Origin: Acidocella sp.
GTDB lineage: Bacteria; Pseudomonadota; Alphaproteobacteria; Acetobacterales; Acetobacteraceae
Direction: 5' to 3'
NCBI GenBank assembly: GCA_031291755.1
Contig: JARLIK010000019.1
Span: 248,001-312,000, forward strand
Length of the DNA stretch: 64,000 bases
The notes below the pieces were generated by a model, which saw only the letters and a program-made list of their open reading frames with translations, was not told where the DNA came from and made no database searches. A program made the translations under genes and the position numbers. Shown here piece after piece: positions 36,012 through 44,877 of this stretch (positions are counted from its first letter, which is position 1; every line of letters begins with the position of its first letter).

Positions 36012-37748
36012 ATGAACATTGAGCGGCAGAAAACTGATATTCTGATTTTAGGCTCCGGGGGGGCCGGATTATTTGCAGCCTTGCACGCTAAGACCGCCGA
36101 TCCTGGCTTGCATATCACCATCGCTACCAAGGGCTTACTTGGCAAGTGCGGTTGTACGCGCATGGTGCAGGGCGGGTATAATGTCGCGTTAAATCCGGGT
36201 GATTCGATAGAGCGGCATTTCATGGATACGATTGAAGGCGGCAAATGGCTGCCGGATCAGGAGCTTGCCTGGACCCTGGTCAACAAAGCCATTGAACGCG
36301 TGCAAGAGCTTGAAAATGAGATCGGTTGCTTCTTTGACCGTAACCCTGACGGCACCTTGCATGGCAAGGCATTTGCCGGGCAAACCTTTGACCGTACCGT
36401 GCATAAAGGCGATCTCACAGGCATCGAAATTATCAGCCGTCTTATGGAGCAGGTGTGGGCGCGGCCTGGCATCGAAAAGCTTGAGGAACACAGGGCGCTC
36501 GGTTTGATTAAATCGGCGGACGGCAAGTCGCTGGCTGGCGTGCTGATGTTGGATATCCGTACCGGTCAGTTCAAATTCATTCAAGCCAAAGCTGTTTTAT
36601 TGGCAACCGGCGGTGGCCCGACCATGTATCGGTATCATACGCCGTCAGGCGACAAGAGCATGGACGGGCTGGCCATGGCGCTACGGGCCGGGCTGGCGTT
36701 GCGTGATATGGAAATGGTGCAGTTTCATCCAACGGGGCTGCTGGCCGGACCAGACACACGAATGACCGGCACAGTGTTGGAAGAAGGTTTGCGTGGCGCT
36801 GGCGGGTATTTGCTTAACGGCAATATGGAACGCTTCATGGGCGTCTATGATCCGAAGCTTGAACGTGCCACACGCGATATCGTCAGCCGGGCCATATATG
36901 CCGAAATGAAAGCCGGACGAACCACGCCCAATGGCGGGGTTTATATTCAAATGAGCCATTTGGGTCCGGCCCTGGTTGCAAAAAAATTCAAAGGCATGGT
37001 GGACCGTTGCCGGGATTGCGGTTTTGACTTGGCGGGGGGCATCGTCGAAGTGGTGCCGACCGCACATTATTTCATGGGCGGCATCGTTTGTAACGTGGAT
37101 ACCGCCACTGAACTTGCCGGCTTGTTCGTTGCCGGTGAAGACGCCGGTGGCGTGCATGGCGCCAATCGTCTCGGCGGCAATGGGGTTGCAAACTCCACGG
37201 TCTATGGTGGAATCGCCGGCGACGTGATGCCGCAATGGGTGACGCAGAACCCGGAATTTTTGCCACCTGATGAAACCTTGCTGGCGGCGGAAATTGAGCG
37301 CGCATTGCAGCCGTTCCAGAAGCCTGCAGGAGACATCAACAAGTTGCGTGAGAAATTGCTGGATGTCATGTGGGATGATGTAGGCGTGGTGCGTGATGCC
37401 GAGGGACTAGCCCGCGGTGTTGCGGCGCTTGACAACATTGAACGTGAGCTTCTGGAAACGGGTGTTGCCGATACCGACCGGGCGTTTAATCTCACCTGGC
37501 AGGATTGGTTGAACTTGCGCTCGTTGTGTGAAACCAGCCGTGTGATTGCTTTGGCCGCGATCTGCCGGTGCAATTCGCGCGGTGCGCATTACCGGTCCGA
37601 TTATCCAGAGCCTGGTGATTTGGAAACCTCCTTCTACACGTTGGCGCGGCAGACGAGTTCGGGAATTGCGATGAACGAGGCACCGGTTCTGTTCACCCGC
37701 ATCAAGCCAGGTGAAACGCTTCTGACCACAGAGATCGCCGCAGAATGA
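36012..37748 (+). CDS. Succinate dehydrogenase/fumarate reductase-like flavoprotein lacking the covalent-FAD histidine
   Basis: A 578-residue flavoprotein. The FAD Rossmann motif is ILGSGGAGLFAAL (about 12-24), catalytic-site motifs are MVQFHPTG, EEGLRGAGGYL, AHYFMGGI and RLGGNGVANSTVYGG, all consistent with dicarboxylate dehydrogenation or reduction. In classical SdhA/FrdA the flavin is tethered to the His of RSHTVAAQGG; here the aligned segment is GCTRMVQGG with Cys48 at that place, so FAD is probably non-covalent. This lowers flavin potential in studied mutants and suggests a different substrate or direction. Followed by fumarase-like subunits. Confidence 0.85.
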   Translation: MNIERQKTDILILGSGGAGLFAALHAKTADPGLHITIATKGLLGKCGCTRMVQGGYNVALNPGDSIERHFMDTIEGGKWLPDQELAWTLVNKAIERVQELENEIGCFFDRNPDGTLHGKAFAGQTFDRTVHKGDLTGIEIISRLMEQVWARPGIEKLEEHRALGLIKSADGKSLAGVLMLDIRTGQFKFIQAKAVLLATGGGPTMYRYHTPSGDKSMDGLAMALRAGLALRDMEMVQFHPTGLLAGPDTRMTGTVLEEGLRGAGGYLLNGNMERFMGVYDPKLERATRDIVSRAIYAEMKAGRTTPNGGVYIQMSHLGPALVAKKFKGMVDRCRDCGFDLAGGIVEVVPTAHYFMGGIVCNVDTATELAGLFVAGEDAGGVHGANRLGGNGVANSTVYGGIAGDVMPQWVTQNPEFLPPDETLLAAEIERALQPFQKPAGDINKLREKLLDVMWDDVGVVRDAEGLARGVAALDNIERELLETGVADTDRAFNLTWQDWLNLRSLCETSRVIALAAICRCNSRGAHYRSDYPEPGDLETSFYTLARQTSSGIAMNEAPVLFTRIKPGETLLTTEIAAE

Positions 37749-37761
37749 TAGGTTTTTTGAA

Positions 37762-38721
37762 ATGATTTCCATCGATATTTTACAGCGGACCGCTGAAACG
37801 CTGATGGCGAAAGCCGCGATTGAAATTCCAGATGATTATTTGGCTGGGTTGCGCCGCTGCGTGGATACCGAAACAGGAGATCTCTCCTCGTTCGTGATTC
37901 AGGCCATGCTGGAAAATTATGAGGCAGCCAAGGAGGACCGCCGGGCCATGTGCGGCGATACTGGCGTGCCGCGCTGGTACGTGAAGTATGGCAATGAGGC
38001 GCGCGTTGAAGGCGGGCCGGTTGCGGTGGAAGCGGCATTACGGCGGGCCACCGCGCATGCCACTCATTCTGTGCCGTTGCGGCCCAATCGCGTGCACCCG
38101 CTTTGGCGGACTGATCATAATAACAACTGCGGCATCTTTGCTCCGGAGATTGATTATGCGTTTGATCCTGAAGGGGACTGGGTTGATTTAACCACGGTGC
38201 ATAAGGGCGGCTTGTTTGGCTCAGATTACCGGATGCTGTTTCCGGGTGACGGCATCGAGGGGATCAGGCGGTTTTATCTTGATACGCTGATCGGGTTTGG
38301 CAAACGCGGCCTTGCCTGTCAGCCGGCAATTGTGGGGATTGGCCTGGGCGGTTCAAAAGATGCCTGCATGGTGCTGGGCAAACAGGCATCGTGTTTGCGG
38401 GTCGTCGGTTCCCGGCACCCTGACCCGAAAATCGCGGCGCTGGAGGAGGAGTTGAAGGAGCTGGGCAATAAAATCGGGATGGGGGCGATGGGATTCATTG
38501 GCACCTCCATGGTGATAGATTGCCACATTGAAGTTGGTTATTGCCATACCGGCGGTATGCCGATGAGCGTGCATATGTTCTGTCTCTCCTCGCGCCGGGC
38601 GACCGCCCGGATTTACGCTGATGGGCAGGTGAAATTCCGGACTGACCCTGAATGGTTCAGTGATTATATGCGCCGTACCGGGGTTGAGTGGCCTGGCCTG
38701 CAGACTCAGGCGGCGGAGTAA
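37762..38721 (+). CDS. Class I fumarase/tartrate dehydratase-like alpha subunit
   Basis: A 319-residue [4Fe-4S] hydro-lyase subunit (Fumerase N-terminal family, like TtdA). CGDTG (Cys64), a central Cys near 186 and a distal Cys in EVGYCHTGG are candidates for the three cluster ligands. The GGLFGSDYRMLFPGDG segment is common to the family. It starts 14 nt after the flavoprotein and is followed 6 nt later by the beta subunit. Substrate could be fumarate/malate, tartrate, or a substituted dicarboxylate; the coupling to a dehydrogenase favours a substrate made by that enzyme. Confidence 0.82.
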   Translation: MISIDILQRTAETLMAKAAIEIPDDYLAGLRRCVDTETGDLSSFVIQAMLENYEAAKEDRRAMCGDTGVPRWYVKYGNEARVEGGPVAVEAALRRATAHATHSVPLRPNRVHPLWRTDHNNNCGIFAPEIDYAFDPEGDWVDLTTVHKGGLFGSDYRMLFPGDGIEGIRRFYLDTLIGFGKRGLACQPAIVGIGLGGSKDACMVLGKQASCLRVVGSRHPDPKIAALEEELKELGNKIGMGAMGFIGTSMVIDCHIEVGYCHTGGMPMSVHMFCLSSRRATARIYADGQVKFRTDPEWFSDYMRRTGVEWPGLQTQAAE

Positions 38722-38726
38722 GCGCG

Positions 38727-39395
38727 ATGGCTGGATTGAAAATCGTGGAATTGCAACTGCCTGCAACCACTGAGCAATTACGGGCGCTGGAGCTTGGCAC
38801 CGTGGTGTATTTGACGGGGCGGGTTTTTACCGGACGCGAGGGCGTCTATAAGCGTGCCGTAGAGGAAGGGCACGGCATGCCGGCTGCCCCTGAAGCTCTG
38901 GGGCGGGTGAATTTTCATTGTTCGCCGGCAGCTACTATTGAGGCTGACGGCAGCTTCACCATGGGGGCGGTTTCAGCCACGGCCTCGTTCCGGTTCGCCA
39001 AGTGGCTGGACGGCTGGTTTAAGCTTTCAGGCTGCAACATCATTATTGGCAAAGGCGGCATGACTTCGGCTGATTACCGGAAATTGTTCGTGCCACACGA
39101 TGCCATTTATTTGACCACTGTCGGTTACGGGACTGGCGCCCTGCTGGGCCGCGGGATCACCAAGGTGGTTGATGTGCTGTGGAAGGAAGAACTGGGGTTG
39201 GCACAGGCGGTTTGGGTGCTCGATGTGGTACGGTTTGGACCATTTCTGGTTGAAAGCGACATGGCGGGAAACAGTCTTTTTGAGCGTGAGAATGCCAAAA
39301 TTGCGGGCAATATAGCTGCACTTTATGAAGGCACGCGGCCGGCGACGCTGCGGCGTTATGGTGAGACCGACGATAAAACAGATGAGGTGATTTGA
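38727..39395 (+). CDS. Class I fumarase/tartrate dehydratase-like beta subunit
   Basis: A 222-residue C-terminal-domain subunit (like TtdB), starting ATG 38727. Recognisable are LELGTVVYLTGRVFTGREGVYK, INFHC-like VNFHCSPA, the SGCNIIIGKGGMTSADY block and the acidic end. It completes the split fumarase-type enzyme with the preceding gene. The preceding frame extension to 38688 overlaps the alpha subunit and is not used. Last gene of the LysR-linked operon. Confidence 0.82.
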   Translation: MAGLKIVELQLPATTEQLRALELGTVVYLTGRVFTGREGVYKRAVEEGHGMPAAPEALGRVNFHCSPAATIEADGSFTMGAVSATASFRFAKWLDGWFKLSGCNIIIGKGGMTSADYRKLFVPHDAIYLTTVGYGTGALLGRGITKVVDVLWKEELGLAQAVWVLDVVRFGPFLVESDMAGNSLFERENAKIAGNIAALYEGTRPATLRRYGETDDKTDEVI

Positions 39396-39429
39396 GCGGC
39401 CGGGAACGTGGGAGCGTCAGGTGGTTTTT

Positions 39430-39463
39430 TTGACAATCTGATATAAGATATATAAAGTTGACA
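39430..39463 (+). promoter_or_regulatory. Possible promoter/operator ahead of the NitT/TauT operon
   Basis: TTGACA (39430-39435), then GATATAAGATATATAAAGTTGACA up to 39463 with TATAAA at 39451-39456 (spacer 15 bp, short). The TATATAAAGTT string resembles the TATATAAGTT arm of the suy/hps operator, differing by one inserted A. Shared control with the sulfonate island is possible but weakly supported. Confidence 0.3.
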
Positions 39464-39569
39464 AGGTGGGTCAGTCCCCTCTAGTCTTTCTTAGTCCAAT
39501 GAAGTCGTGCGGTCTGAGCGATCGGAGCCGCGAAAAAGCAGGCTAAAAAACAGCGATGGGAGAATGAAT

Positions 39570-40562
39570 ATGCGGTTATTGCGCGGACTAGCTTTAGTAT
39601 TGATATCAGGCTTCTTGCTTCTCACTGGCGGCACTGGCTGGGCGCGGGCAGAAACGGTCGCGATCGCCCAGCAATACGGTATTTCCTATCTGCCATTGAC
39701 CATTATGCGTGTGCAAGATTTACTGGGTAAAGCCGGCAAGGCTGAGGGGATCGATATTACCACCAATTGGCTGACCTTTACCGGTGGCGCACCGATGAAC
39801 GAAGCACTGATTTCAGGAAATCTTGATATTGCCTCCGGTGGTGTGGCGCCAATGCTGGTATTATGGGACCGCACGCGCGGGAACATGGATGTAAAGGCAT
39901 TGGCAGCGCTGGGTTCGATGCCGCTATTCCTCAACACCTCCGATGCCAATGTGAAAACGATCAAGGATTTTACCGATAACGACCGGATTGCTCTGCCGGC
40001 TGTGAAAGTCTCCATCCAGGCTATTATTCTTGAAATGGCGGCGGCGCAGACATTCGGTGACGACAACTACAACAAGCTGAACGGCTTGACCGTTTCGATG
40101 TCACACCCCGATGGCTTGTCATCACTAATGAACGGCACTGCGGGGATCACGGCCCATTTTACCTCGGCACCGTTTCAGTACCAGGAATTGGCTGATCCGA
40201 AGATCCATAAAGTGCTGGACAGCTATCAAGTATTGGGCGGGCCGCACACGTTTAATGTGGTTTGGGCCAGCAAAAAGTTTGTCGATGGCAATCCAAAGGT
40301 CGTGAAAGCCTTCATGGTTGCGCTGCAGCAGGCGGTGAATTTTATAAATGCTCATCCAACCGAGGCGGCAAAAATTTATATCGCCGATGAAAAATCAAAA
40401 TCTTCTGTGCAGTCGATTGTGAGCATGATCAAAGACCCGCAGAATGTCTGGACCACGAAACCACAGCGGATCATGGAATTTGCCAAATTCATGCAAAAGA
40501 CGGGGCTGATCAAGCAGGTTCCGGCTACCACCAGCGACGTATTTTTCCAGTTTTCAAAATGA
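39570..40562 (+). CDS. NitT/TauT-family ABC substrate-binding protein
   Basis: A 330-residue secreted binding protein, starting at ATG 39570 with GGGAGA 6 nt upstream. Signal peptide about 1-27 (ending WARA/ETV). Mature VAIAQQYGISYLPLTIMR, GGAPMNEALISGNLDIASGG and VWASKKFVDGNPKVVKAF match the aliphatic sulfonate/nitrate/taurine-type binding fold. With an adjacent TauE/SafE exporter and the downstream sulfonate genes, an organosulfonate ligand is reasonable; a dicarboxylate for the preceding operon is the alternative. Confidence 0.85.
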   Translation: MRLLRGLALVLISGFLLLTGGTGWARAETVAIAQQYGISYLPLTIMRVQDLLGKAGKAEGIDITTNWLTFTGGAPMNEALISGNLDIASGGVAPMLVLWDRTRGNMDVKALAALGSMPLFLNTSDANVKTIKDFTDNDRIALPAVKVSIQAIILEMAAAQTFGDDNYNKLNGLTVSMSHPDGLSSLMNGTAGITAHFTSAPFQYQELADPKIHKVLDSYQVLGGPHTFNVVWASKKFVDGNPKVVKAFMVALQQAVNFINAHPTEAAKIYIADEKSKSSVQSIVSMIKDPQNVWTTKPQRIMEFAKFMQKTGLIKQVPATTSDVFFQFSK

Positions 40563-40615
40563 AGATTTTGTATTGCAGCTTACGTGATGGATGTTTGCGA
40601 TGATCGGAGGCCAGT

Positions 40616-41407
40616 GTGTCTGATAAAGATGATCTCGTACTCGATGTCAGTGGTGTAACGCTGCAATATAAAACGCCGCAATATCTGGTAACGGCCACCT
40701 ACCGGGTGAACCTTGAAGTGCACCAGAGCGATCGGTTTGTGCTTCTCGGTCCATCGGGTTGTGGAAAGTCAACATTGCTGAAGGCCATTGGCGGGTTCAT
40801 GGAACCAGTCGAAGGGACGATTTCGTTACGTGGCCGCCCGGTGACAAAGCCAGGGCCGGACCGGATGATGGTCTTTCAGGAATTTGAGCAGTTGATGCCC
40901 TGGAAAACTGTTTTGGGAAATGTAAAGTTCCCCATGCTGGCCAGCGGGCGTTTCAAGGGCCGCGATGCGCATGAGCGGGCTTTGGCGGCGATTGACAAGG
41001 TTCGATTAACAAAATTCACTGACGTCTATCCGCACATGCTCTCAGGCGGCATGAAGATGCGTGTCGCCATCGCCCGGGCCATGGCGATGGAGCCGGATAT
41101 TTTGCTGATGGATGAGCCTTTCGCGGCGCTGGATGCACTTACCCGCCGTAAGATGCAGGATGAATTGCTGGCGCTGTGGGAACAGGTTCGTTTCACCATG
41201 CTTTTTGTAACCCATTCCATTGAAGAGGCCATCGTGATCGGCTCACGTATCATGCTGCTCTCGCCGCATCCCGGTCGGGTACGGGCCGAATTGAATTCGC
41301 CCGGTCCGCATGGCGATGAAGCCGAGATTTCACATCTATCAAAGCATATTCATGACTTGTTATTTGGTCATGAGCTTTCGGCGCGACGCCCCGCGGGGGT
41401 AGCATGA
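40616..41407 (+). CDS. NitT/TauT-family ABC transporter ATPase
   Basis: A 263-residue ATPase (GTG start 40616). Walker A GPSGCGKST, Q-loop MVFQEFEQLMPWK, signature LSGGMKMRVAIARAM, Walker B ILLMDEPFAALD, switch FVTHSIEEA. The LSGGMKMR signature is that of sulfonate/nitrate importers. It follows the binding protein by 53 nt and overlaps the permease by 4 nt. Confidence 0.9.
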   Translation: MSDKDDLVLDVSGVTLQYKTPQYLVTATYRVNLEVHQSDRFVLLGPSGCGKSTLLKAIGGFMEPVEGTISLRGRPVTKPGPDRMMVFQEFEQLMPWKTVLGNVKFPMLASGRFKGRDAHERALAAIDKVRLTKFTDVYPHMLSGGMKMRVAIARAMAMEPDILLMDEPFAALDALTRRKMQDELLALWEQVRFTMLFVTHSIEEAIVIGSRIMLLSPHPGRVRAELNSPGPHGDEAEISHLSKHIHDLLFGHELSARRPAGVA

Positions 41408-42297
41408 ATACCAATACGATGAAAAAAGACGCCTTGAAATTGCGCGTGAGGCCCGAGTTTGAGCGCGATTTGGTGGATGCCAGCACAATCGGGGCCGCAG
41501 AAATACCGCTAACACCCTTGCAGCGCTTGCGGAATAACACAGCTTTTCGCCGCGGTGCCATTTTGGTGATGATGGCGCTAATCTGGCAAGGCTACGCGCT
41601 ATGGCTTAATAATCCTCTGTTATTCCCAACTTTCAGCGACACTGTGACGGTAATGGTGCGCGACTTCATCAACGGTGAGCTTCTGGGCCGGGTGATGACA
41701 TCAATGAAAGTGCTGATCATTGGCTATGTGATCGGCGTTGCCTTGGCGGCTGTGCTCACCACGTTGGCGGTCGCTAGCCGTTTGGGTAGCGATGTGCTCG
41801 CAACCTTGACGGCGATGTTCAATCCGCTGCCGGCCATCGCGCTGCTGCCGCTGGCCCTTATCTGGTTTGGACTCGGCATGTGGTCGCTGGTGTTTGTGCT
41901 GGTGCATGGCGTGCTCTGGGCCATTGCGCTGAATACCAATTCAGGGTTTCGCTCGGTGCCGGAAACGTTGCGGATGAGCGGCCGCAATTACGGGCTGACT
42001 GGCGTGCGTTATGTTGTATTGATCCTCATCCCCGCGGCGTTTCCCTCGATCTTGACCGGATTGAAAATTGGCTGGGCATTTGCCTGGCGGACGCTGATCG
42101 CGGCGGAGCTGGTGTTTGGCGTATCTTCGCGCTCCGGCGGTCTGGGCTGGTATATTTTCGAGGCGCGCGAGGAGTTGAATACCTCCAGCGTGTTTGCGGG
42201 GTTGCTGACCGTGATTGTCATTGGTTTGCTGGTGGAATCGGTATTGTTCCGCGCCATCGAAGTCCGCACGGTGCAAAAATGGGGTATGCAGCGATAG
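41404..42297 (+). CDS. NitT/TauT-family ABC transporter permease
   Basis: A 297-residue permease: a hydrophilic N-terminus of about 50 residues, then six membrane helices, with PETLRMSGRNYGLTGVRYVV as the EAA loop and SRSGGLGWYIFEAREELNTSSVFAGL near the end, typical of SsuC/TauC. It overlaps the ATPase and is followed 7 nt later by the TauE/SafE gene, so all four are probably one transcript. Confidence 0.88.
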   Translation: MNTNTMKKDALKLRVRPEFERDLVDASTIGAAEIPLTPLQRLRNNTAFRRGAILVMMALIWQGYALWLNNPLLFPTFSDTVTVMVRDFINGELLGRVMTSMKVLIIGYVIGVALAAVLTTLAVASRLGSDVLATLTAMFNPLPAIALLPLALIWFGLGMWSLVFVLVHGVLWAIALNTNSGFRSVPETLRMSGRNYGLTGVRYVVLILIPAAFPSILTGLKIGWAFAWRTLIAAELVFGVSSRSGGLGWYIFEAREELNTSSVFAGLLTVIVIGLLVESVLFRAIEVRTVQKWGMQR

Positions 42298-42304
42298 CCC
42301 CGAT

Positions 42305-43039
42305 ATGAGCTTCGCGCTCCCCTATAATTTGCTGCTGGTCGTCTGGCTTGGAGCATTTTTTGGCGGGATCATTTCCGGCGCCAGCGGCTTCGGATTCGCG
42401 TTGATCGCGGCCTCTTTCTGGCTGCACCGGCTGACACCGGTTGAGACGACGGCTTTAATTACCGGGTGCAGTATTATCGTGAACGCCGGACTCATGTGGC
42501 CGATGCGCGCCTCTATCGAGCCGCGCCGGCTGGCACCTTTTGTGTTTGGCGGGTTGCTGGGCGTACCTGTAGGGGTTTGGGTGCTGTCGATTTTGAACGT
42601 CAGCGATTTTAAAATAATTCTCGGCACGTTGATGACATTGTTTGGGCTGTATGTTTTGTTCGTTAGGCGTCTGCCGGCTTTCGCGCGGGTGCCCCTGGCC
42701 GTTGATATTTCAGTTGGTGCCGCTGGCGGGATTCTCAGCGGGCTGGGCGGCTTCGCCGGAGTATTGCCGATGATCTGGACACAGTTGCGTGGCTGGCCGC
42801 GTGACACAGCGCGCGGAGTCTACCAGCCATTTGTTCTGGTTGTGCAGATTTTTACTTTAGCGCTTATCGTCGTATCGCAGATCGACAAAATGGCCTTGAT
42901 GCTGATCATCGTTTCCGTTCCCCCCTTGGCCGCCGGAAGCTGGATCGGCTGGCAGCTTTATAGCCGGATGAACCACGAATTATTCCGCAAGGTGGTGGCT
43001 GCCGGCGTTATGGTGTCAGGGCTTACGCTGGTATTTTGA
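42305..43039 (+). CDS. TauE/SafE-family exporter, probable sulfite exporter
   Basis: A 244-residue inner-membrane protein with about eight helices and the repeated TauE glycine motif (GAFFGGIISGASGFGFALIA near residues 17-36, and GAAGGILSGLGGFAGVLP midway). ATG 42305 fits better than the upstream frame that overlaps the permease. Family members TauZ/CuyZ/SuyZ export sulfite released by C3 and C2 sulfonate desulfonation. Downstream on the other strand, 3 bp away, is the end of the sulfolactate operon, which would generate sulfite. Confidence 0.8.
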   Translation: MSFALPYNLLLVVWLGAFFGGIISGASGFGFALIAASFWLHRLTPVETTALITGCSIIVNAGLMWPMRASIEPRRLAPFVFGGLLGVPVGVWVLSILNVSDFKIILGTLMTLFGLYVLFVRRLPAFARVPLAVDISVGAAGGILSGLGGFAGVLPMIWTQLRGWPRDTARGVYQPFVLVVQIFTLALIVVSQIDKMALMLIIVSVPPLAAGSWIGWQLYSRMNHELFRKVVAAGVMVSGLTLVF

Positions 43040-43042
43040 AAG

Positions 43043-43789
43043 TTAGGTCACTTCCGTGGCGTAGCTATAGTCGTTGGTTTTGCAATAGCTGATACGTAGT
43101 TCGGCTATTTTACCATTGACGTCACGAGCGACGCGAGCGATTTCCAGCAGCGGAAAATCCTTCGGAACATCCAAATGCTTCATTTCATCTCGGCCTGCCG
43201 GAACGGCGCGTAATGTTTCGCTGGCATTGGCAATCGTGATCCGGTAGCGCTCCTGATAAATCACATACATTTCGTCAACCATGTCGACGCCAGGCGTGAC
43301 CGCGAGATCGGGCATCAAGACCACGGGAATGTAAACCCGTTCAAAAATGGCCGGATCATTACCAAAATACCGCACCCGCGTAATCACGTGCAGCATCTCG
43401 CCCACTGTGACCGCCAGCAGCCTGGCCAGTTCCTTGTTGGCTCGCATTTGTTTTTGCGATAACGGCCGGCTCACCGGTGTCAGCCGTTGATGCTCAGCGT
43501 CCACCATCCGGAAAAACTGGAACAAGGTCTGCTCACCGGTATGGCGCGCCACATAAGTGCCACGCCCCTGGCGGCGCACGATCAGTTTATCGGCCTCAAG
43601 CGCGATGAGAGCCTTGCGCACGGTCCCTTGGCTCACCTTGAACTCGGCGGCAAGCTGGAATTCGTTGGGAATCATTTCGCCCGGTTGCCAAAGCCCGGAC
43701 CCAATGCGCTGCGTCATCAGCGCCTTGACCTGCGCATAGAGTGGCTGGAAGCTCATGCCGGCGTCGGGCTTATTTGCGGCTTCACTCAT
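43043..43789 (-). CDS. GntR/HutC-family regulator of the sulfonate genes
   Basis: A 248-residue regulator: winged HTH about 20-85 (EFKVSQGTVRKALIALEADKLIVRRQGRGTYV lies here) followed by a UTRA ligand-binding domain (about 105-240). It is the last gene on the minus strand of suyA-suyB-slcC-comC-gntR, 105 nt after comC. The likely operators are the two inverted 15-bp copies at 47325 and 47421; the ligand would be sulfolactate or DHPS. Assignment to those sites is inference from position. Confidence 0.85.
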   Translation of the reverse strand: MSEAANKPDAGMSFQPLYAQVKALMTQRIGSGLWQPGEMIPNEFQLAAEFKVSQGTVRKALIALEADKLIVRRQGRGTYVARHTGEQTLFQFFRMVDAEHQRLTPVSRPLSQKQMRANKELARLLAVTVGEMLHVITRVRYFGNDPAIFERVYIPVVLMPDLAVTPGVDMVDEMYVIYQERYRITIANASETLRAVPAGRDEMKHLDVPKDFPLLEIARVARDVNGKIAELRISYCKTNDYSYATEVT

Positions 43790-43844
43790 GTCATGTCAGG
43801 CTTCGGGTTACGGGCAGGTACGATAAATGTATCATACCCCTTAT

Positions 43845-43855
43845 AGATAATATCT
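43845..43855. promoter_or_regulatory. Short palindrome upstream of the GntR gene
   Basis: AGATA-A-TATCT is an 11-bp dyad in the 105-bp gap between comC and gntR, next to GATA-AATG-TATC (43831-43842). Its sequence differs from the operator in the suy/hps control region. It may serve gntR autoregulation. Confidence 0.3.
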
Positions 43856-43894
43856 GACCTGTAACGGCAAGGGCTAATGGCGCTTTCGGCCCCG

Positions 43895-44872
43895 TTATGA
43901 TCCCGCAAACCATGATTCCTGCACCTCCAGCCCCTCGCGGGCCGCTTTTTGCCGGTTGGCAAGGCGGCGCTCACCCGGCAAACGGGCATTTTTCTCCGCG
44001 GCAACGGCGGCGAACAGCCGCTCAATATGGCTCACTCCGAGGCCGAACAGGGCCGGATTTATGGCGATTATGAATTGGCCAGTGCCTGGGGGCGGGCCTT
44101 TGGCATCGAGAAACGATGAGGCTTCGAATGCAAAATGGCTGCCGGTCAGTCCGGCGGCCATGGCTTCCACCATCAGCGCCAGTGCCGCCCCTTTGGCGCC
44201 GCCCAGCGGCAGCATGGTGCCCGCCAGCGCGGCCTTGGCATTGGTGGTTGGGTTGCCGTCAACATCCAGCGCCCAGTCATCAGGGATAGCTTCGCCGCGC
44301 TGCGCTGCCGCCACCACGTTACCGCGTGCCACTTTCGAGAGCGACAAATCAATCACCACCGGCGGGTTATCAGGGCGCGGAAACGCACTGGCGATCGGGT
44401 TGGTGCCCATTAATGGCGTTTGCCCGCCCCAGGGCGCCATGGCGGCGGGGGCGTTGGCGAACATTATGGCGATCAGGCCGCGTTCGGCCAGGCGTTCCAC
44501 CGCCAGCCCCATAGCGCCGCAATGGCCGGAGCGGGTGATGGCTACCGCAGCAATGCCTTGCGCGGCGGCTACTGGCACCAGCGCGTTGATGGCGAGGTCG
44601 ATGGCGGGGTAGGCAAAACCGTTGGCGGCATCCACAATCAGGGCGGAAGGAGCGGTCTGGCTAAGGTTGGGAACGGCAAAACCATCAACCTTGCCGCAGT
44701 TGGCCTGCGCCGCGTAAGTGCCAAGCCGCAACAGCCCGTGCGTGCCCAGCCCGTCCGCTTGCGCCGACACCAAGGCCGTGGCAACCGATTTAGCATTGGC
44801 GGCGGAGATTTTATGCGCCACCAGCACAGCTTCAGCCTTGGCTTGCACCTCTGCGAGGGATAATATTTCCAT
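43895..44872 (-). CDS. comC: Malate/L-lactate dehydrogenase-family enzyme, probable (R)-sulfolactate dehydrogenase
   Basis: A 325-residue Ldh2/ComC-family NAD(P)-dependent 2-hydroxyacid dehydrogenase. DGLGTHGLLRL near residue 40, the catalytic-His region ITRSGHCGAMG near residue 112 and MGTNPIASAFP are family hallmarks. ComC oxidises or reduces the (R)-sulfolactate/sulfopyruvate pair. It follows slcC by 5 nt in the suyAB operon; in Chromohalobacter-type pathways SlcC plus ComC act as a racemase, converting (S)- to (R)-sulfolactate, the SuyAB substrate. Assignment rests on context plus family. Confidence 0.78.
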   Translation of the reverse strand: MEILSLAEVQAKAEAVLVAHKISAANAKSVATALVSAQADGLGTHGLLRLGTYAAQANCGKVDGFAVPNLSQTAPSALIVDAANGFAYPAIDLAINALVPVAAAQGIAAVAITRSGHCGAMGLAVERLAERGLIAIMFANAPAAMAPWGGQTPLMGTNPIASAFPRPDNPPVVIDLSLSKVARGNVVAAAQRGEAIPDDWALDVDGNPTTNAKAALAGTMLPLGGAKGAALALMVEAMAAGLTGSHFAFEASSFLDAKGPPPGTGQFIIAINPALFGLGVSHIERLFAAVAAEKNARLPGERRLANRQKAAREGLEVQESWFAGS

Positions 44873-44877
44873 TTAAT

